The translations under genes and the position numbers were made by a program. A DNA stretch of 33,692 nt from Nanobdellota archaeon (lineage in GTDB: Archaea; Nanobdellota; Nanobdellia; Woesearchaeales; WJKV01). Position 1 is the first letter of the stretch, and the number at the start of each line of letters is the position of its first letter. Where the stretch lies: NCBI GenBank assembly GCA_023133595.1, contig JAGLWF010000001.1, positions 1 to 33,692 on the forward strand. Reading direction: 5' to 3'. Positions 1 to 7,328 of the stretch are shown here, in pieces. The notes beneath the pieces were generated by a model. It saw nothing but the letters and a program-made list of their open reading frames with translations, was not told the DNA's origin and did not search any database.

Positions 1-45
1 CTTTAGATTTTCACCTAAGCCGGATTCTTCATATGGAAATGCTTA

Positions 46-57
46 TTTTTATATAAT
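46..57 (+). promoter_or_regulatory. TATA box for the first gene
   Basis: A T/A-only stretch with TTTATATA at 48-55, centred about 30 nt before the ATG at 81. This is the usual distance for archaeal TBP binding ahead of a leaderless or nearly leaderless transcript. A GAGG at 71-74 could also serve as a weak ribosome binding site. Confidence 0.55.
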
Positions 58-80
58 CAAAGCAAAAGCAGAGGATATAT

Positions 81-1130
81 ATGGGAAGGCGCTTTGAAAC
101 TACAATACAGACACTTCTTTTCATGCATCCAGAAGGCCTGACAGAAGAAGAACTGGTTGCAGAAGCATGCAGAAGGAGTGTATTTGAAGATGAAGATGAA
201 AGGAGAAAAAAAGAAGAAGAAATCAAAATATATCTTCCTAGTAACCTAAGATTTCTTGATGATCAGCTCGTCCAAAAAGAAGGTAAATTTTTTCTGGCAA
301 AAGAATACCAAAGTGATCTAATTTGCGAAAATATCTTGACTGTTCATAATGATCTTGTTGGAATCACAGAAGAAGCTCGTAAAGCAGTTCTTGAATCCGG
401 CCTTATAATCGCAGACATAAGTTTAATGATATATCTTGGCCACCATATTCAAAAGAATAGCAACAAATCTTTATATGAATTGGCGCTTGAAGAAGAAAAC
501 TGGATCTTAAGATCCGGCGGAAGTCCGGATTATGTCTTAGATCCAAGATGTGAAGAAGATTATTGTCAAGCAATAATACAAATTTCTTATAGAGCTGTAG
601 AAGCAGCTCTTGATTTCAAGCAACAAGCAAAAGAAAAGATAAATTTTGACACTTTTGTGGATGATCTGCCAGAAAATCTGGCTAAGGAAGTTGCAGATCT
701 TTATCAAAAACTTGATGAAGAGGAAAGAGAAATGACTCATTGTTATCCAGAGCTACCAGAAGAATGTGAAAAAGACAGGTTGATGCGGGCAAAACTAAGA
801 GTAAAGATGGACATATTAACTCAGATGGAAGAGATTGTTGAAAATTCAACGATTTCTAATTCCCATGAGATGTTTGTTCCAGAGTCAGAATTAGATGAAA
901 GTATTGCTTCTGAAACTAGAAAAATGATAAAAGACCTTTCAAGAGATCTCGAAACACCAGAGGCTATGGATATTGTTCTAGAACATTATCAAGTTGATGC
1001 TTATCATCCAAAGGCAGAAGATTTTGAAGTAGAAGTGAAAAAAATGAATTATTCTAAATATCAGCGTGAACTTTCTGAAGAGCTTATTGCAGAAGTTAAG
1101 AAAAATCCACTCAAACAAGAGACTTCTTGA
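81..1130 (+). CDS. Unknown acidic helical protein with possible N-terminal winged helix
   Basis: A 349-residue protein that I do not recognise. The first 75 residues (helix, the turn GLTEEELVAEA, then LRFLDDQLVQKEGKFFLAKEY) resemble a winged helix-turn-helix with a short beta wing, which would suggest DNA binding or protein contact. This is pattern reading only. The rest is predicted to be almost entirely helical and very acidic, rich in Glu, Asp and Lys, with no membrane segment and no signal peptide. The four-Cys distribution (C158, C162 and later ones) gives no clear metal site. The start at 81 fits the TATA box at 48-55. The 3' end overlaps the convergent RIO1 gene by 20 nt. It could be a lineage-specific regulator or scaffold; function not assigned. 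Confidence 0.7.
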   Translation: MGRRFETTIQTLLFMHPEGLTEEELVAEACRRSVFEDEDERRKKEEEIKIYLPSNLRFLDDQLVQKEGKFFLAKEYQSDLICENILTVHNDLVGITEEARKAVLESGLIIADISLMIYLGHHIQKNSNKSLYELALEEENWILRSGGSPDYVLDPRCEEDYCQAIIQISYRAVEAALDFKQQAKEKINFDTFVDDLPENLAKEVADLYQKLDEEEREMTHCYPELPEECEKDRLMRAKLRVKMDILTQMEEIVENSTISNSHEMFVPESELDESIASETRKMIKDLSRDLETPEAMDIVLEHYQVDAYHPKAEDFEVEVKKMNYSKYQRELSEELIAEVKKNPLKQETS

Positions 1131-1809
1131 TTTTCTCTTCAGTAACATCCAGGCCAAGCTTCTTGAAATACCTGCAGATGTTCTTGACATCCCGCTCCAG
1201 AAGCTCATCTGCATTAGGAGATTTCAACAATGTGCCGTGCGAGAAGTCGATGAAGACAGGCTCTTCATTGTGGTTCAGGATATTGTATTCACTCAAATCA
1301 CCATGCGCAAGACCTGCTTTTTTTGTTTTCTTCATATTGTCAATAACTGCATCATAAAACTTCTTCACATCTCTTGGCGGGGCATCTTTCAGCATAGGTG
1401 CTGGCATTTCATCTCCGATAAACTCCATGAGAAGGACATTGTTTGCAAATGCGATTGGTTTCGGACAATTGACACCTGCTTCTCTTACAAGCATCATATT
1501 TCTGTATTCCCTCTGGCACCATGCAAAGATTATTTTTCTTCTCTGGTGACTGAGACCTTCAAAACGCAGATCATTCCTGATATACTTGTACATTGCATTA
1601 AAGTTTGTAGATTCTAGACGATAGATTTTCACACAGACCAGATCATCACCTTTCTCTGCTGTGAAAACATTTGCTTCTTTTCCCAAAGAGATCGGAGATT
1701 TCAGCCCGTCAAAGTGTCCTTTGCCTGACAATGACTGCAGAGTTCTGATTGTGAACTGGTCGAACACATTCTCAAATACTTTCCATTCTTCTTTGGTTTT
1801 CTTTGCCAT
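1111..1809 (-). CDS. rio1: RIO1-family atypical serine kinase/ATPase
   Basis: A 232-residue RIO kinase of the RIO1 group, known in archaea and eukaryotes to act in late maturation of the small ribosomal subunit. Visible motifs in order: the flexible ATP-binding loop LGKEANVF at 42-49, the ATP-anchoring lysine in VCVKIYR (K61), the hinge LLMEFIG near 126-132, the catalytic loop HGDLSEYN at 169-176 (catalytic D171), and the metal-binding ID motif FIDFSHGT at 186-193 (D188). The N-terminal region is short and without an added domain, and the length is normal for archaeal RIO1. The ATG at 1809 lies 26 nt from a TATA box at 1831-1840, so a leaderless mRNA is likely. The next gene upstream on this strand (HD hydrolase) ends at 1842, so the promoter fits into the gap. 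The 3' end overlaps the convergent first gene. Confidence 0.93.
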   Translation of the reverse strand: MAKKTKEEWKVFENVFDQFTIRTLQSLSGKGHFDGLKSPISLGKEANVFTAEKGDDLVCVKIYRLESTNFNAMYKYIRNDLRFEGLSHQRRKIIFAWCQREYRNMMLVREAGVNCPKPIAFANNVLLMEFIGDEMPAPMLKDAPPRDVKKFYDAVIDNMKKTKKAGLAHGDLSEYNILNHNEEPVFIDFSHGTLLKSPNADELLERDVKNICRYFKKLGLDVTEEKIKKSLV

Positions 1810-1830
1810 GGATAAGAAATAGTAGTTATG

Positions 1831-1840
1831 TTATATAAAA
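1831..1840 (-). promoter_or_regulatory. TATA box for RIO1 kinase
   Basis: On the minus strand TTTTATATAA lies in the narrow gap between the stop of the HD gene and the RIO1 ATG, centred about 26 nt upstream of that ATG. The spacing implies a leaderless RIO1 transcript even though the two genes are nearly adjacent. Confidence 0.6.
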
Positions 1841-1841
1841 G

Positions 1842-3047
1842 TTATTCAAAAGTCTTCATCCGTTCCAGGAAAGCTCGAGTTTCCTGCTTAACTCGTTCAA
1901 CATTAGACTTATCACAATATACATTGAAGTAGGAATAGTTTGTATTCTTTCCGTCCATGTTGAAGATCCGTATCTTTCTTAATTCAAACAGTTTCTGGAA
2001 AGAGATGTTCTGCACTTTTGGGAATGCAGCCAACACTTCCCCAGGCTGCATGTTCAATCTCTGCTGAAATGCTGCTTCGATCCTCTGCTCCCCCATCTGT
2101 TTTAATTTATCCACCAGTTCTTTGTATTGATCAGTTGTCACCATGCGTATCTGGAATGCGATCTTGTACAATTTCCTATATTTAATTCTCAGTGCAAGAT
2201 TACGAATTTGTTTATTTTCAGAATTCATCAACCTCATCATCAGCTCTTCATCCCCCAGATTATAGAAATCTTTATTCTCGCCAATATCAAATGACATCTG
2301 CAGTGCTTTCTGCAGCATCCTTGTGACAACGTGCGCTGTCCTGTGATTGTAGACTTCATTATACATTGTTGATCTTGCCTGCAGCATCTCTTTGACAGGA
2401 GAGATTGCTTTCGGATCAAACTCAAGATGATTGTTATTGATCAATGCCAATTGCAGTATTCTCTGCTGGTCTATGTTTCCAGAGACAACACCAGAACTTT
2501 CACTGTCTCTTCTAAGATAATCTAATTTATCAGCGTCAACACCCCCAGAAATCACAGCCTGCAGGTATGGTTTGCCTGTGTGTGAGTTAGTGACTAATTC
2601 ACCAACAACTTTTGGATCAAGCCCATATTTTTGAAGAATATTCGGAATTTGTCCTGCACCAGGAAGATTTAGTACAAATTGTCCTTCAACAATCTGTCTT
2701 GACAGATCCTCGTGATTTTTTATATCACGGTCTCCGAGAATTGTCTTGAGAAATCTGTTAGTTACATGACTGAATGGAGGGTGACCAACATCGTGCAACA
2801 AGCCAGCAGCCTGCACCAGAAATTTCTCATTCTTTTCTAGCTTAAGAAAAATTGCAAATTCCCCTGCAAGATTCGAGACACCGATCGCGTGCGCAAATCT
2901 TGTATGCGTTGCGTCTGGAAAAACTTTGTCCACAACAGCCAGCTGTTTTAGATATCTCAATCTCTGGATTTCTGGTGTCTCTAATAGCTCTTCCTGTAGA
3001 TCATTCAGTTCAACAAATCTATAAAGTGAGCTGGAGATGAACATCAA
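1842..3047 (-). CDS. HD-domain phosphohydrolase (COG1078/dNTPase-like)
   Basis: A 401-residue HD-superfamily metal-dependent phosphohydrolase of the COG1078 type, related to SAMHD1 and dGTP triphosphohydrolases. Visible metal ligands: H53 in THTRFAHAIGV, the H85-D86 pair in LLHDVGHPPFSH, and the later Asp in GGVDADKLDYLRRDS (around residue 170). The RLRYLKQL segment near residue 29-36 and the HPPFSH extension are typical of this subgroup. It probably hydrolyses nucleotides, possibly dNTPs, in the cytoplasm. The substrate cannot be read from the sequence, although the neighbour is a ribonucleotide reductase, so a dNTP-pool role is attractive. The start (MMFISS...) follows a TATA box at 3066-3075 by about 24 nt, so the mRNA is probably leaderless. 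It is a single gene with its own promoter. Confidence 0.88.
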   Translation of the reverse strand: MMFISSSLYRFVELNDLQEELLETPEIQRLRYLKQLAVVDKVFPDATHTRFAHAIGVSNLAGEFAIFLKLEKNEKFLVQAAGLLHDVGHPPFSHVTNRFLKTILGDRDIKNHEDLSRQIVEGQFVLNLPGAGQIPNILQKYGLDPKVVGELVTNSHTGKPYLQAVISGGVDADKLDYLRRDSESSGVVSGNIDQQRILQLALINNNHLEFDPKAISPVKEMLQARSTMYNEVYNHRTAHVVTRMLQKALQMSFDIGENKDFYNLGDEELMMRLMNSENKQIRNLALRIKYRKLYKIAFQIRMVTTDQYKELVDKLKQMGEQRIEAAFQQRLNMQPGEVLAAFPKVQNISFQKLFELRKIRIFNMDGKNTNYSYFNVYCDKSNVERVKQETRAFLERMKTFE

Positions 3048-3065
3048 GGTAGAAATTAGATAAGT

Positions 3066-3075
3066 AGTATAAATG
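3066..3075 (-). promoter_or_regulatory. TATA box for HD phosphohydrolase
   Basis: The minus strand reads CATTTATACT here, centred about 24 nt before the ATG at 3047. The distance fits a leaderless archaeal promoter. Confidence 0.5.
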
Positions 3076-3140
3076 CATTGCGAATATTGAGAATATAATC
3101 CAAGTCAAGTGACAAACGATTGTTTATAAGATTTAAAAGA

Positions 3141-3647
3141 TTAATACTCAATGCCTTTTCTAGCAGAACTTTTTTTTGGCCGCTTTCTGTCTTCGATGAC
3201 AGCGACAATATCAGCTATCTGGTTGAGTTCTTTGGGGGCCCGCCTGCCAGTCAGGATGATAACTATTCTCTTCGGGATTTTCTTTATAATGCTGACCACT
3301 TCCTTTGTGTCCAATAACCCAAAAGCACATGCAAGATTTATTTCATCAAGAATCAGCATATCGATTTTTTTCCGCATCTCTGCCTTTATCTGCTCCAGTC
3401 CTTTTTTCATCAAATCCTTATCTTTCTTTGTTGGATTTCTTAGATCTATAAAATCCTTCTTGCCGAACTGGTACACTTTAAAGTTCTTCAGCTTTCTTTG
3501 TATCTTGTATTCGCCAATATCTTTCCTGCCTTTCATGAACTGGATCATGGTAACTTTCATTCCATGGCCAAGAGCGCGCATTGCAAGACCTAGTGCTGTT
3601 GTGGTCTTTCCACCGCCTTCGCCTGTATACAATAGGATGTGTTTCAT
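3141..3647 (-). CDS. cobA: Cob(I)alamin adenosyltransferase, CobA/BtuR type
   Basis: A 168-residue enzyme that transfers the 5'-deoxyadenosyl group of ATP to cob(I)alamin, making the adenosylcobalamin cofactor. The P-loop TGEGGGKTTTALG begins at residue 8 and has the family's glycine-rich form. Further family motifs are MIQFMKG (about 34-40), the Walker B-like LILDEINLACAFGLL near 100, ILTGRRAPKEL near 130, and a C-terminal RKGIEY ending. A longer reading exists from 3707, but the extra residues encode nothing family-like and overlap the upstream gene. The ATG at 3647 shares an ATGA with the nrdJ stop, so translation is probably coupled. The partner upstream is a B12-dependent ribonucleotide reductase, which needs exactly this cofactor. 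No other cobalamin genes are in the window, so salvage of corrinoids is the likely use. Confidence 0.93.
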   Translation of the reverse strand: MKHILLYTGEGGGKTTTALGLAMRALGHGMKVTMIQFMKGRKDIGEYKIQRKLKNFKVYQFGKKDFIDLRNPTKKDKDLMKKGLEQIKAEMRKKIDMLILDEINLACAFGLLDTKEVVSIIKKIPKRIVIILTGRRAPKELNQIADIVAVIEDRKRPKKSSARKGIEY

Positions 3648-5404
3648 AATATGCCGATCACCTGCTCGCGCTTGCTCCCGAAACGGAAAACTGTAATGCC
3701 TTTGCATTTTAATTTGTAAGCCAGCAAATAAATATCGCGGACATCTGCAACAGCTGCAGTATGCTTCAGATTGACTGTCTTTGACACTGCATTATCTGTA
3801 TATTTCTGGAATGCAGCCTGCATCTTGACATGCCATTCTGGATGGATATCAAATGCAGTGACAAATAACTTCCGTACATCTTTAGGAATTTCCCGCACAC
3901 CTTGTATGCTGATCAAAGATCTTATCTTTTTCATCATATGATTACTGTAGAATCCGCGTGATCGTGCAATCGTCTCAAATAAAGGATTCACTAACAACAT
4001 CTTTTTCTCCAAAAGCTTTCGCTCGTAAGCTATTGAGAATAATGGCTCGATACCAGATGAACATCCGGTAATCAAAGAGATTGTCCCTGTTGGTGCGATT
4101 GTTGTCAATGTTGCATTCCTAAGCTTGCTCACTTTCTTTTTCCACGAACTTTTTGCAAAGTTAGGGAATGAACCTTTCTTTCTTGCGATCTCCTGTGATC
4201 TTTTCATAGCTTCTTTATGTATGAACTTCATCAATTTCTCTGCCAGCTTGACTGCAGCATCAGAATCATATCTTATTCCTAACCTGACAAGGCATTCTGC
4301 CCAACCCATCACACCTAGACCTATTTTCCGGTTTGCTTTTGTTGCTTTTTCTATTTTTGGATCTGGATATTTGTTCGCATCGATCACATTATCCAGGAAA
4401 TGTACTGCTTTACGGACTGTCTGCCTTAATTTTTCCCAATCAATCTCTTCTTTTGGGAAAGTTTTCATCTTTTTTCCTTTTGTATTTTTCAACTCTTCTT
4501 CCCGCGACTTCAGCATCTTGTCTAGATTTATAGAGCCGAGATTGCAGGATTCGTATGGAAGCAAAGGAACCTCTCCGCATGGATTTGTCGCTTCTATCTT
4601 TCCAATTTTCAGGGTTGGATTCTTTTTATTTATCTCATCAATGAAAATAAGCCCAGGATCCCCTGTCCGCCATGCAGATCTGCAGATCTCCTCAAATATT
4701 TTTTTTGCATTGACAGCTTTTACCTTCTTTCCAGTGCGAGGATTGACCAAGGCATAATCTTTATTGTTGAAAGCAGCTTCCATAAACCTGTTTGTCACGA
4801 CCACAGACATGTTAAAGTTGGAAAAAACACCTTCTTTTTCTTTTGCCTTGATAAATTCTAAAATATCTGGATGATCGACACGAAGAGTGCTCATCATTGC
4901 ACCCCTTCTCCTTCCTCCCTGCTTGATGACTTCTGTTGCAACATCAAATTCTTTCATAAAACTCAACGGACCAGACGCTTCTGACATTGTAGACTTGACC
5001 AAGTCACCTTTTGGTCTTAGTTTTGAGAACGAAAGACCAATCCCGCCGCCTGACTGGTGCACTTTTGCACTTATTTTCAAGGTTTCATATATGCTGTCCA
5101 AGGAATCTTCAACAGGAAGCACAAAACATGCTGACAACTGCCCTATACCAGTATCTGCATTCATCAATGTAGGAGAATTTGGCAGGAATTCAAGAGATGC
5201 CATCATATCATAGAACTCTTGTGTTAATTTTTCTATGTCTGCAGTACTTGCACCATAACCCTTCTCAGCACCTGCAATCGTGGAAGCAACCCGCTGGAAC
5301 ATTTGTTCTGGCGATTCTATGACCTGCTTCTTCTCATTCCTCTTCAGGTATCTTGCCTTTAGAATGTCTAGTGCAACCTTTGAAAGCATCACCTTCTTCT
5401 TCAT
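3644..5404 (-). CDS. nrdJ: Adenosylcobalamin-dependent (class II) ribonucleotide reductase, short form
   Basis: A 586-residue class II RNR that reduces ribonucleotides to deoxyribonucleotides using adenosylcobalamin to make a thiyl radical. Visible catalytic elements: C93 in SACFVLP and C287 in ESCNLGSINL (the pair oxidised in each turnover), N274-P-C276-G-E278 (radical Cys and its Asn/Glu partners), the SGGGIGLSFSKLRPKG loop near 118-133, and the phosphate-site region APTGTISLITGCSSGIEPLF near 440-460. There is no N-terminal ATP-cone. The protein stops soon after FRFGSKREQV, so the C-terminal CxxC tail or zinc ribbon that most NrdJ proteins use for re-reduction is absent. No frameshifted remnant is evident downstream, where cobA begins in the same ATGA. 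Expression is probably from a leaderless promoter (TATA at 5425-5434). Confidence 0.95.
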   Translation of the reverse strand: MKKKVMLSKVALDILKARYLKRNEKKQVIESPEQMFQRVASTIAGAEKGYGASTADIEKLTQEFYDMMASLEFLPNSPTLMNADTGIGQLSACFVLPVEDSLDSIYETLKISAKVHQSGGGIGLSFSKLRPKGDLVKSTMSEASGPLSFMKEFDVATEVIKQGGRRRGAMMSTLRVDHPDILEFIKAKEKEGVFSNFNMSVVVTNRFMEAAFNNKDYALVNPRTGKKVKAVNAKKIFEEICRSAWRTGDPGLIFIDEINKKNPTLKIGKIEATNPCGEVPLLPYESCNLGSINLDKMLKSREEELKNTKGKKMKTFPKEEIDWEKLRQTVRKAVHFLDNVIDANKYPDPKIEKATKANRKIGLGVMGWAECLVRLGIRYDSDAAVKLAEKLMKFIHKEAMKRSQEIARKKGSFPNFAKSSWKKKVSKLRNATLTTIAPTGTISLITGCSSGIEPLFSIAYERKLLEKKMLLVNPLFETIARSRGFYSNHMMKKIRSLISIQGVREIPKDVRKLFVTAFDIHPEWHVKMQAAFQKYTDNAVSKTVNLKHTAAVADVRDIYLLAYKLKCKGITVFRFGSKREQVIGIL

Positions 5405-5424
5405 GGAATTATCTTATATTCTGG

Positions 5425-5434
5425 AATTTATAAG
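5425..5434 (-). promoter_or_regulatory. TATA box for the nrdJ-cobA operon
   Basis: Minus strand CTTATAAATT, centred 26 nt upstream of the nrdJ ATG at 5404. It lies between the purB stop (5467) and nrdJ and implies a leaderless nrdJ-cobA transcript separate from purB. Confidence 0.6.
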
Positions 5435-5466
5435 TTTTGTGATGAAAAAAGAAGAAAAAATAAAAA

Positions 5467-6906
5467 TCAAAGAATCTCTTCTGGTTCGTATGCTGCTTCT
5501 TCTGGATACCTGTCAGTGTATCCTTTGATTCTTGTATTGAAAACCTTGATCTGATGTTCTGCGCCTTGGAGATTACTTTTTGCTCCTTGAACAGCAGATA
5601 CAAGTTCTTTGTATGCAATACCATGTTTCTGGAATTCACTATCTTCTGCTAATTTCTCCAATACCTTTTGTCTTTTTCCGTCTCTCATTGCAAGTGCTTC
5701 TTTAACAGAATACTCTTTGATGATCTCGTGCGCATCCTCTCTTCCCATCCCATGTTCCATTGCCAATCCAAGTATTGCAGTTGACGCTAAGAATGGAAGA
5801 TATCTCTGCAGTTCCATGTCGATCATTGCAGGATAAGTACCCATTTCATTGTGCACTGTCAATGTAAATTCACACAATCCATCAGCTGCAAAACAAACAT
5901 TAGGTAGGATAAACCTTCTCATCATTGAGCAAGAAACATCTCCTTCCTCCCACTGAGATCCAGAAATTCTGCTTGCACCATCAGCAAACATCTTTGTCAT
6001 TTCAGCTGCAGACCATATCCGTTCATTTGTTCGTGTATTCATCTTGTGCGGCATTGCAGTAGATCCTACTTGTCCATCCTTGAAACCTTCTGTGACTAAT
6101 TCATAGCCAGACATTAATCGCATGGAATTTGAAAAATTCTCACAGGCTGCTGACATTGCAACCAGATTTGTAACAAACTTATAATCCAATGATCTGGGAT
6201 AAATTTGTCCTGGAGAATTTAATATATTTTTGAAACCAAATTCTTCAGCAACCATTTTCTCTAATGCAAGAGCATTATCAAGACCCCCAAGAAGATCTAT
6301 CTGATCAGACATTGTTCCAACAGGTCCTTTGAAACCTCTCCATGGATACTTATCCAGAAAATGTTCAAAATCATCCAAATGCATAGCAAGTTCTTCACCC
6401 CACATTGCAAAACGTTTACCTAATAATGTGATTTGTGCTGGTTGATGATGAGTCCTTGCAGTAAACGCAAGACCTTTGTATTCCTGTGCTTTATCATTCA
6501 TATGACGAATAACCGAAACAAATCTACCAAATATTAATTTTCCAGCATCTCTTATTTGTATCTGTTCAACATTATCAGTAAGACCTCTAGCAGTCATTCT
6601 TTTATGAGGATGCTGTCCTACTTCTGGCCTGTATCCACGTGCTGCTCTGATAAAAGCTTCTATTTTTACTTTGATATCATGTCGTATTTCTAGTTCACGC
6701 TTTCTCATAAAATCCCAATCAAGATCTTCAAGAGCATTTTCATATGCTTCAATATCCTCTGACGGGATATCTACACCTAATATCTTCTGTGCTTTCATCA
6801 CAGAAAGCCACAATTTTCTTTCAAGAATGTTCTTACTTTTCTTGTGAAAAATCCTGAGCATTGCATCAGTCACATATCTTTCAGTCAATATATTTAGATA
6901 TTCCAT
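5467..6906 (-). CDS. purB: Adenylosuccinate lyase
   Basis: A 479-residue member of the fumarase/aspartase superfamily that cleaves adenylosuccinate to AMP and fumarate (and SAICAR to AICAR where the purine pathway is complete). The superfamily signature is GSTAMPHKMN at 281-290, with the catalytic Ser at 282 on the mobile loop. The general acid/base histidine lies in TARTHHQPAQ (H153-H154), and RGYRPEVGQHPHKR near 90-103 carries substrate-binding residues. The length matches the longer PurB subtype. No other purine gene is in the window, so it may serve only IMP-to-AMP conversion here (inference). The start has a strong Shine-Dalgarno, GGAGGTG at 6912-6918 five nt before the ATG, and a TATA box at 6943-6952, giving a short leader. 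It diverges from dnaG across the 6907-7328 region. Confidence 0.94.
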   Translation of the reverse strand: MEYLNILTERYVTDAMLRIFHKKSKNILERKLWLSVMKAQKILGVDIPSEDIEAYENALEDLDWDFMRKRELEIRHDIKVKIEAFIRAARGYRPEVGQHPHKRMTARGLTDNVEQIQIRDAGKLIFGRFVSVIRHMNDKAQEYKGLAFTARTHHQPAQITLLGKRFAMWGEELAMHLDDFEHFLDKYPWRGFKGPVGTMSDQIDLLGGLDNALALEKMVAEEFGFKNILNSPGQIYPRSLDYKFVTNLVAMSAACENFSNSMRLMSGYELVTEGFKDGQVGSTAMPHKMNTRTNERIWSAAEMTKMFADGASRISGSQWEEGDVSCSMMRRFILPNVCFAADGLCEFTLTVHNEMGTYPAMIDMELQRYLPFLASTAILGLAMEHGMGREDAHEIIKEYSVKEALAMRDGKRQKVLEKLAEDSEFQKHGIAYKELVSAVQGAKSNLQGAEHQIKVFNTRIKGYTDRYPEEAAYEPEEIL

Positions 6907-6911
6907 TATAA

Positions 6912-6952
6912 CACCTCCAATCTAATCAGCAGAAAAGTTCGAATATATAATC
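6912..6952 (-). promoter_or_regulatory. purB promoter and Shine-Dalgarno
   Basis: The minus strand carries TTATATATTC (6943-6952) about 40 nt before the purB ATG, and GGAGGTG (6912-6918) exactly five nt before it. Together they predict a leader of about 15 nt with a perfect ribosome binding site, unlike the leaderless genes to its left. Confidence 0.6.
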
Positions 6953-6991
6953 TTAATTGCCCTTTAAATAGCCTCAAACAGGGCTTGGATA

Positions 6992-7003
6992 AGCTTTAAA
7001 TAC
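6992..7003 (+). promoter_or_regulatory. Promoter-like TATA box reading toward dnaG
   Basis: AGCTTTAAATAC is the same box found before rpoN (27055-27066) and nearly that before the S13 operon (21795-21808). Transcription would begin near 7025, giving either a roughly 300-nt leader for dnaG or a separate RNA covering the inverted repeats. Confidence 0.5.
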
Positions 7004-7106
7004 ATCTAAAACAAATCATATTTAGAGAGTAAATAAGTCATAATCATTATTAATTTACTCAAATAACAACAAAAAAAGACTGATAGGGGCTTAAAATCGA
7101 AAACAG

Positions 7107-7130
7107 AGCCTTATTTGGGTATTTAAGGCT
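7107..7130. repeat. Inverted repeat, 7-bp arms
   Basis: AGCCTTA at 7107-7113 is matched by TAAGGCT at 7124-7130 with a 10-nt loop. It could form a short hairpin in RNA or be a dyad operator. Confidence 0.6.
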
Positions 7131-7148
7131 GAAATAACGTCATTTGAT

Positions 7149-7204
7149 GGATAGAATCGATTATATTCATTTATTTCATTCATTGAATTAAAAGAATTCT
7201 ATCC
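7149..7204. repeat. Inverted repeat, 9-bp arms
   Basis: GGATAGAAT at 7149-7157 is the exact reverse complement of ATTCTATCC at 7196-7204. The 38-bp interior is almost pure A+T and contains the small palindrome TTCATTGAA-like sequence. Confidence 0.65.
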
Positions 7205-7207
7205 GAG

Positions 7208-7300
7208 ATTAGTATCATTACATCACATTTCACGAAAGGTGATTAAGTAAGAATAAATCACGATCATTGATTCACTGATTTAATAGATAATGATACTAAT
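7208..7300. repeat. Perfect 13-bp inverted repeat enclosing a second dyad
   Basis: ATTAGTATCATTA (7208-7220) is the exact reverse complement of TAATGATACTAAT (7288-7300). Inside lies a 7-bp dyad, TAAATCA (7254-7260) with TGATTTA (7276-7282), and a short TCAC/GTGA hairpin near 7230. The element ends 18 nt before the dnaG Shine-Dalgarno and encloses a possible TATA box, so it could control dnaG. No flanking target duplication is visible. Confidence 0.7.
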
Positions 7301-7328
7301 TCTGTAATGTGGCCCCTTGGAGGAGAAA

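Larger units (their letters stand above)
6907..7328. other. Gene-free, A+T-rich divergent region with nested inverted repeats
   Basis: This is the longest stretch without a protein gene, between purB (leftward) and dnaG (rightward). I see no tRNA and no credible small ORF. It lacks the sequence marks I would expect of SRP RNA or RNase P RNA and is far too A+T-rich for them. It holds a promoter-like AGCTTTAAATAC at 6992-7003 pointing right, a second weaker TATA (TTTAATAG, 7279-7286) close to dnaG, and four perfect inverted repeats listed separately. It could be a long structured dnaG leader, a non-coding RNA, an operator cluster or a replication origin; the sequence alone does not decide. Confidence 0.6.

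Noticed and set aside
1066-1617. Plus-strand open frame across the RIO1 gene
   Set aside because: It overlaps the catalytic region of RIO1 in antisense and shows no protein-like pattern.
3151-3696. Open frame on the plus strand opposite cobA
   Set aside because: The opposite strand encodes a clear adenosyltransferase with intact motifs; this frame has only hydrophobic shadow sequence.
7208-7300. Miniature transposon bounded by the 13-bp inverted repeat
   Set aside because: No target-site duplication flanks the arms and no other copy is present in the window.
7023-7310. SRP RNA or RNase P RNA in the dnaG upstream region
   Set aside because: The region is A+T-rich and lacks the conserved core sequences of both RNAs.
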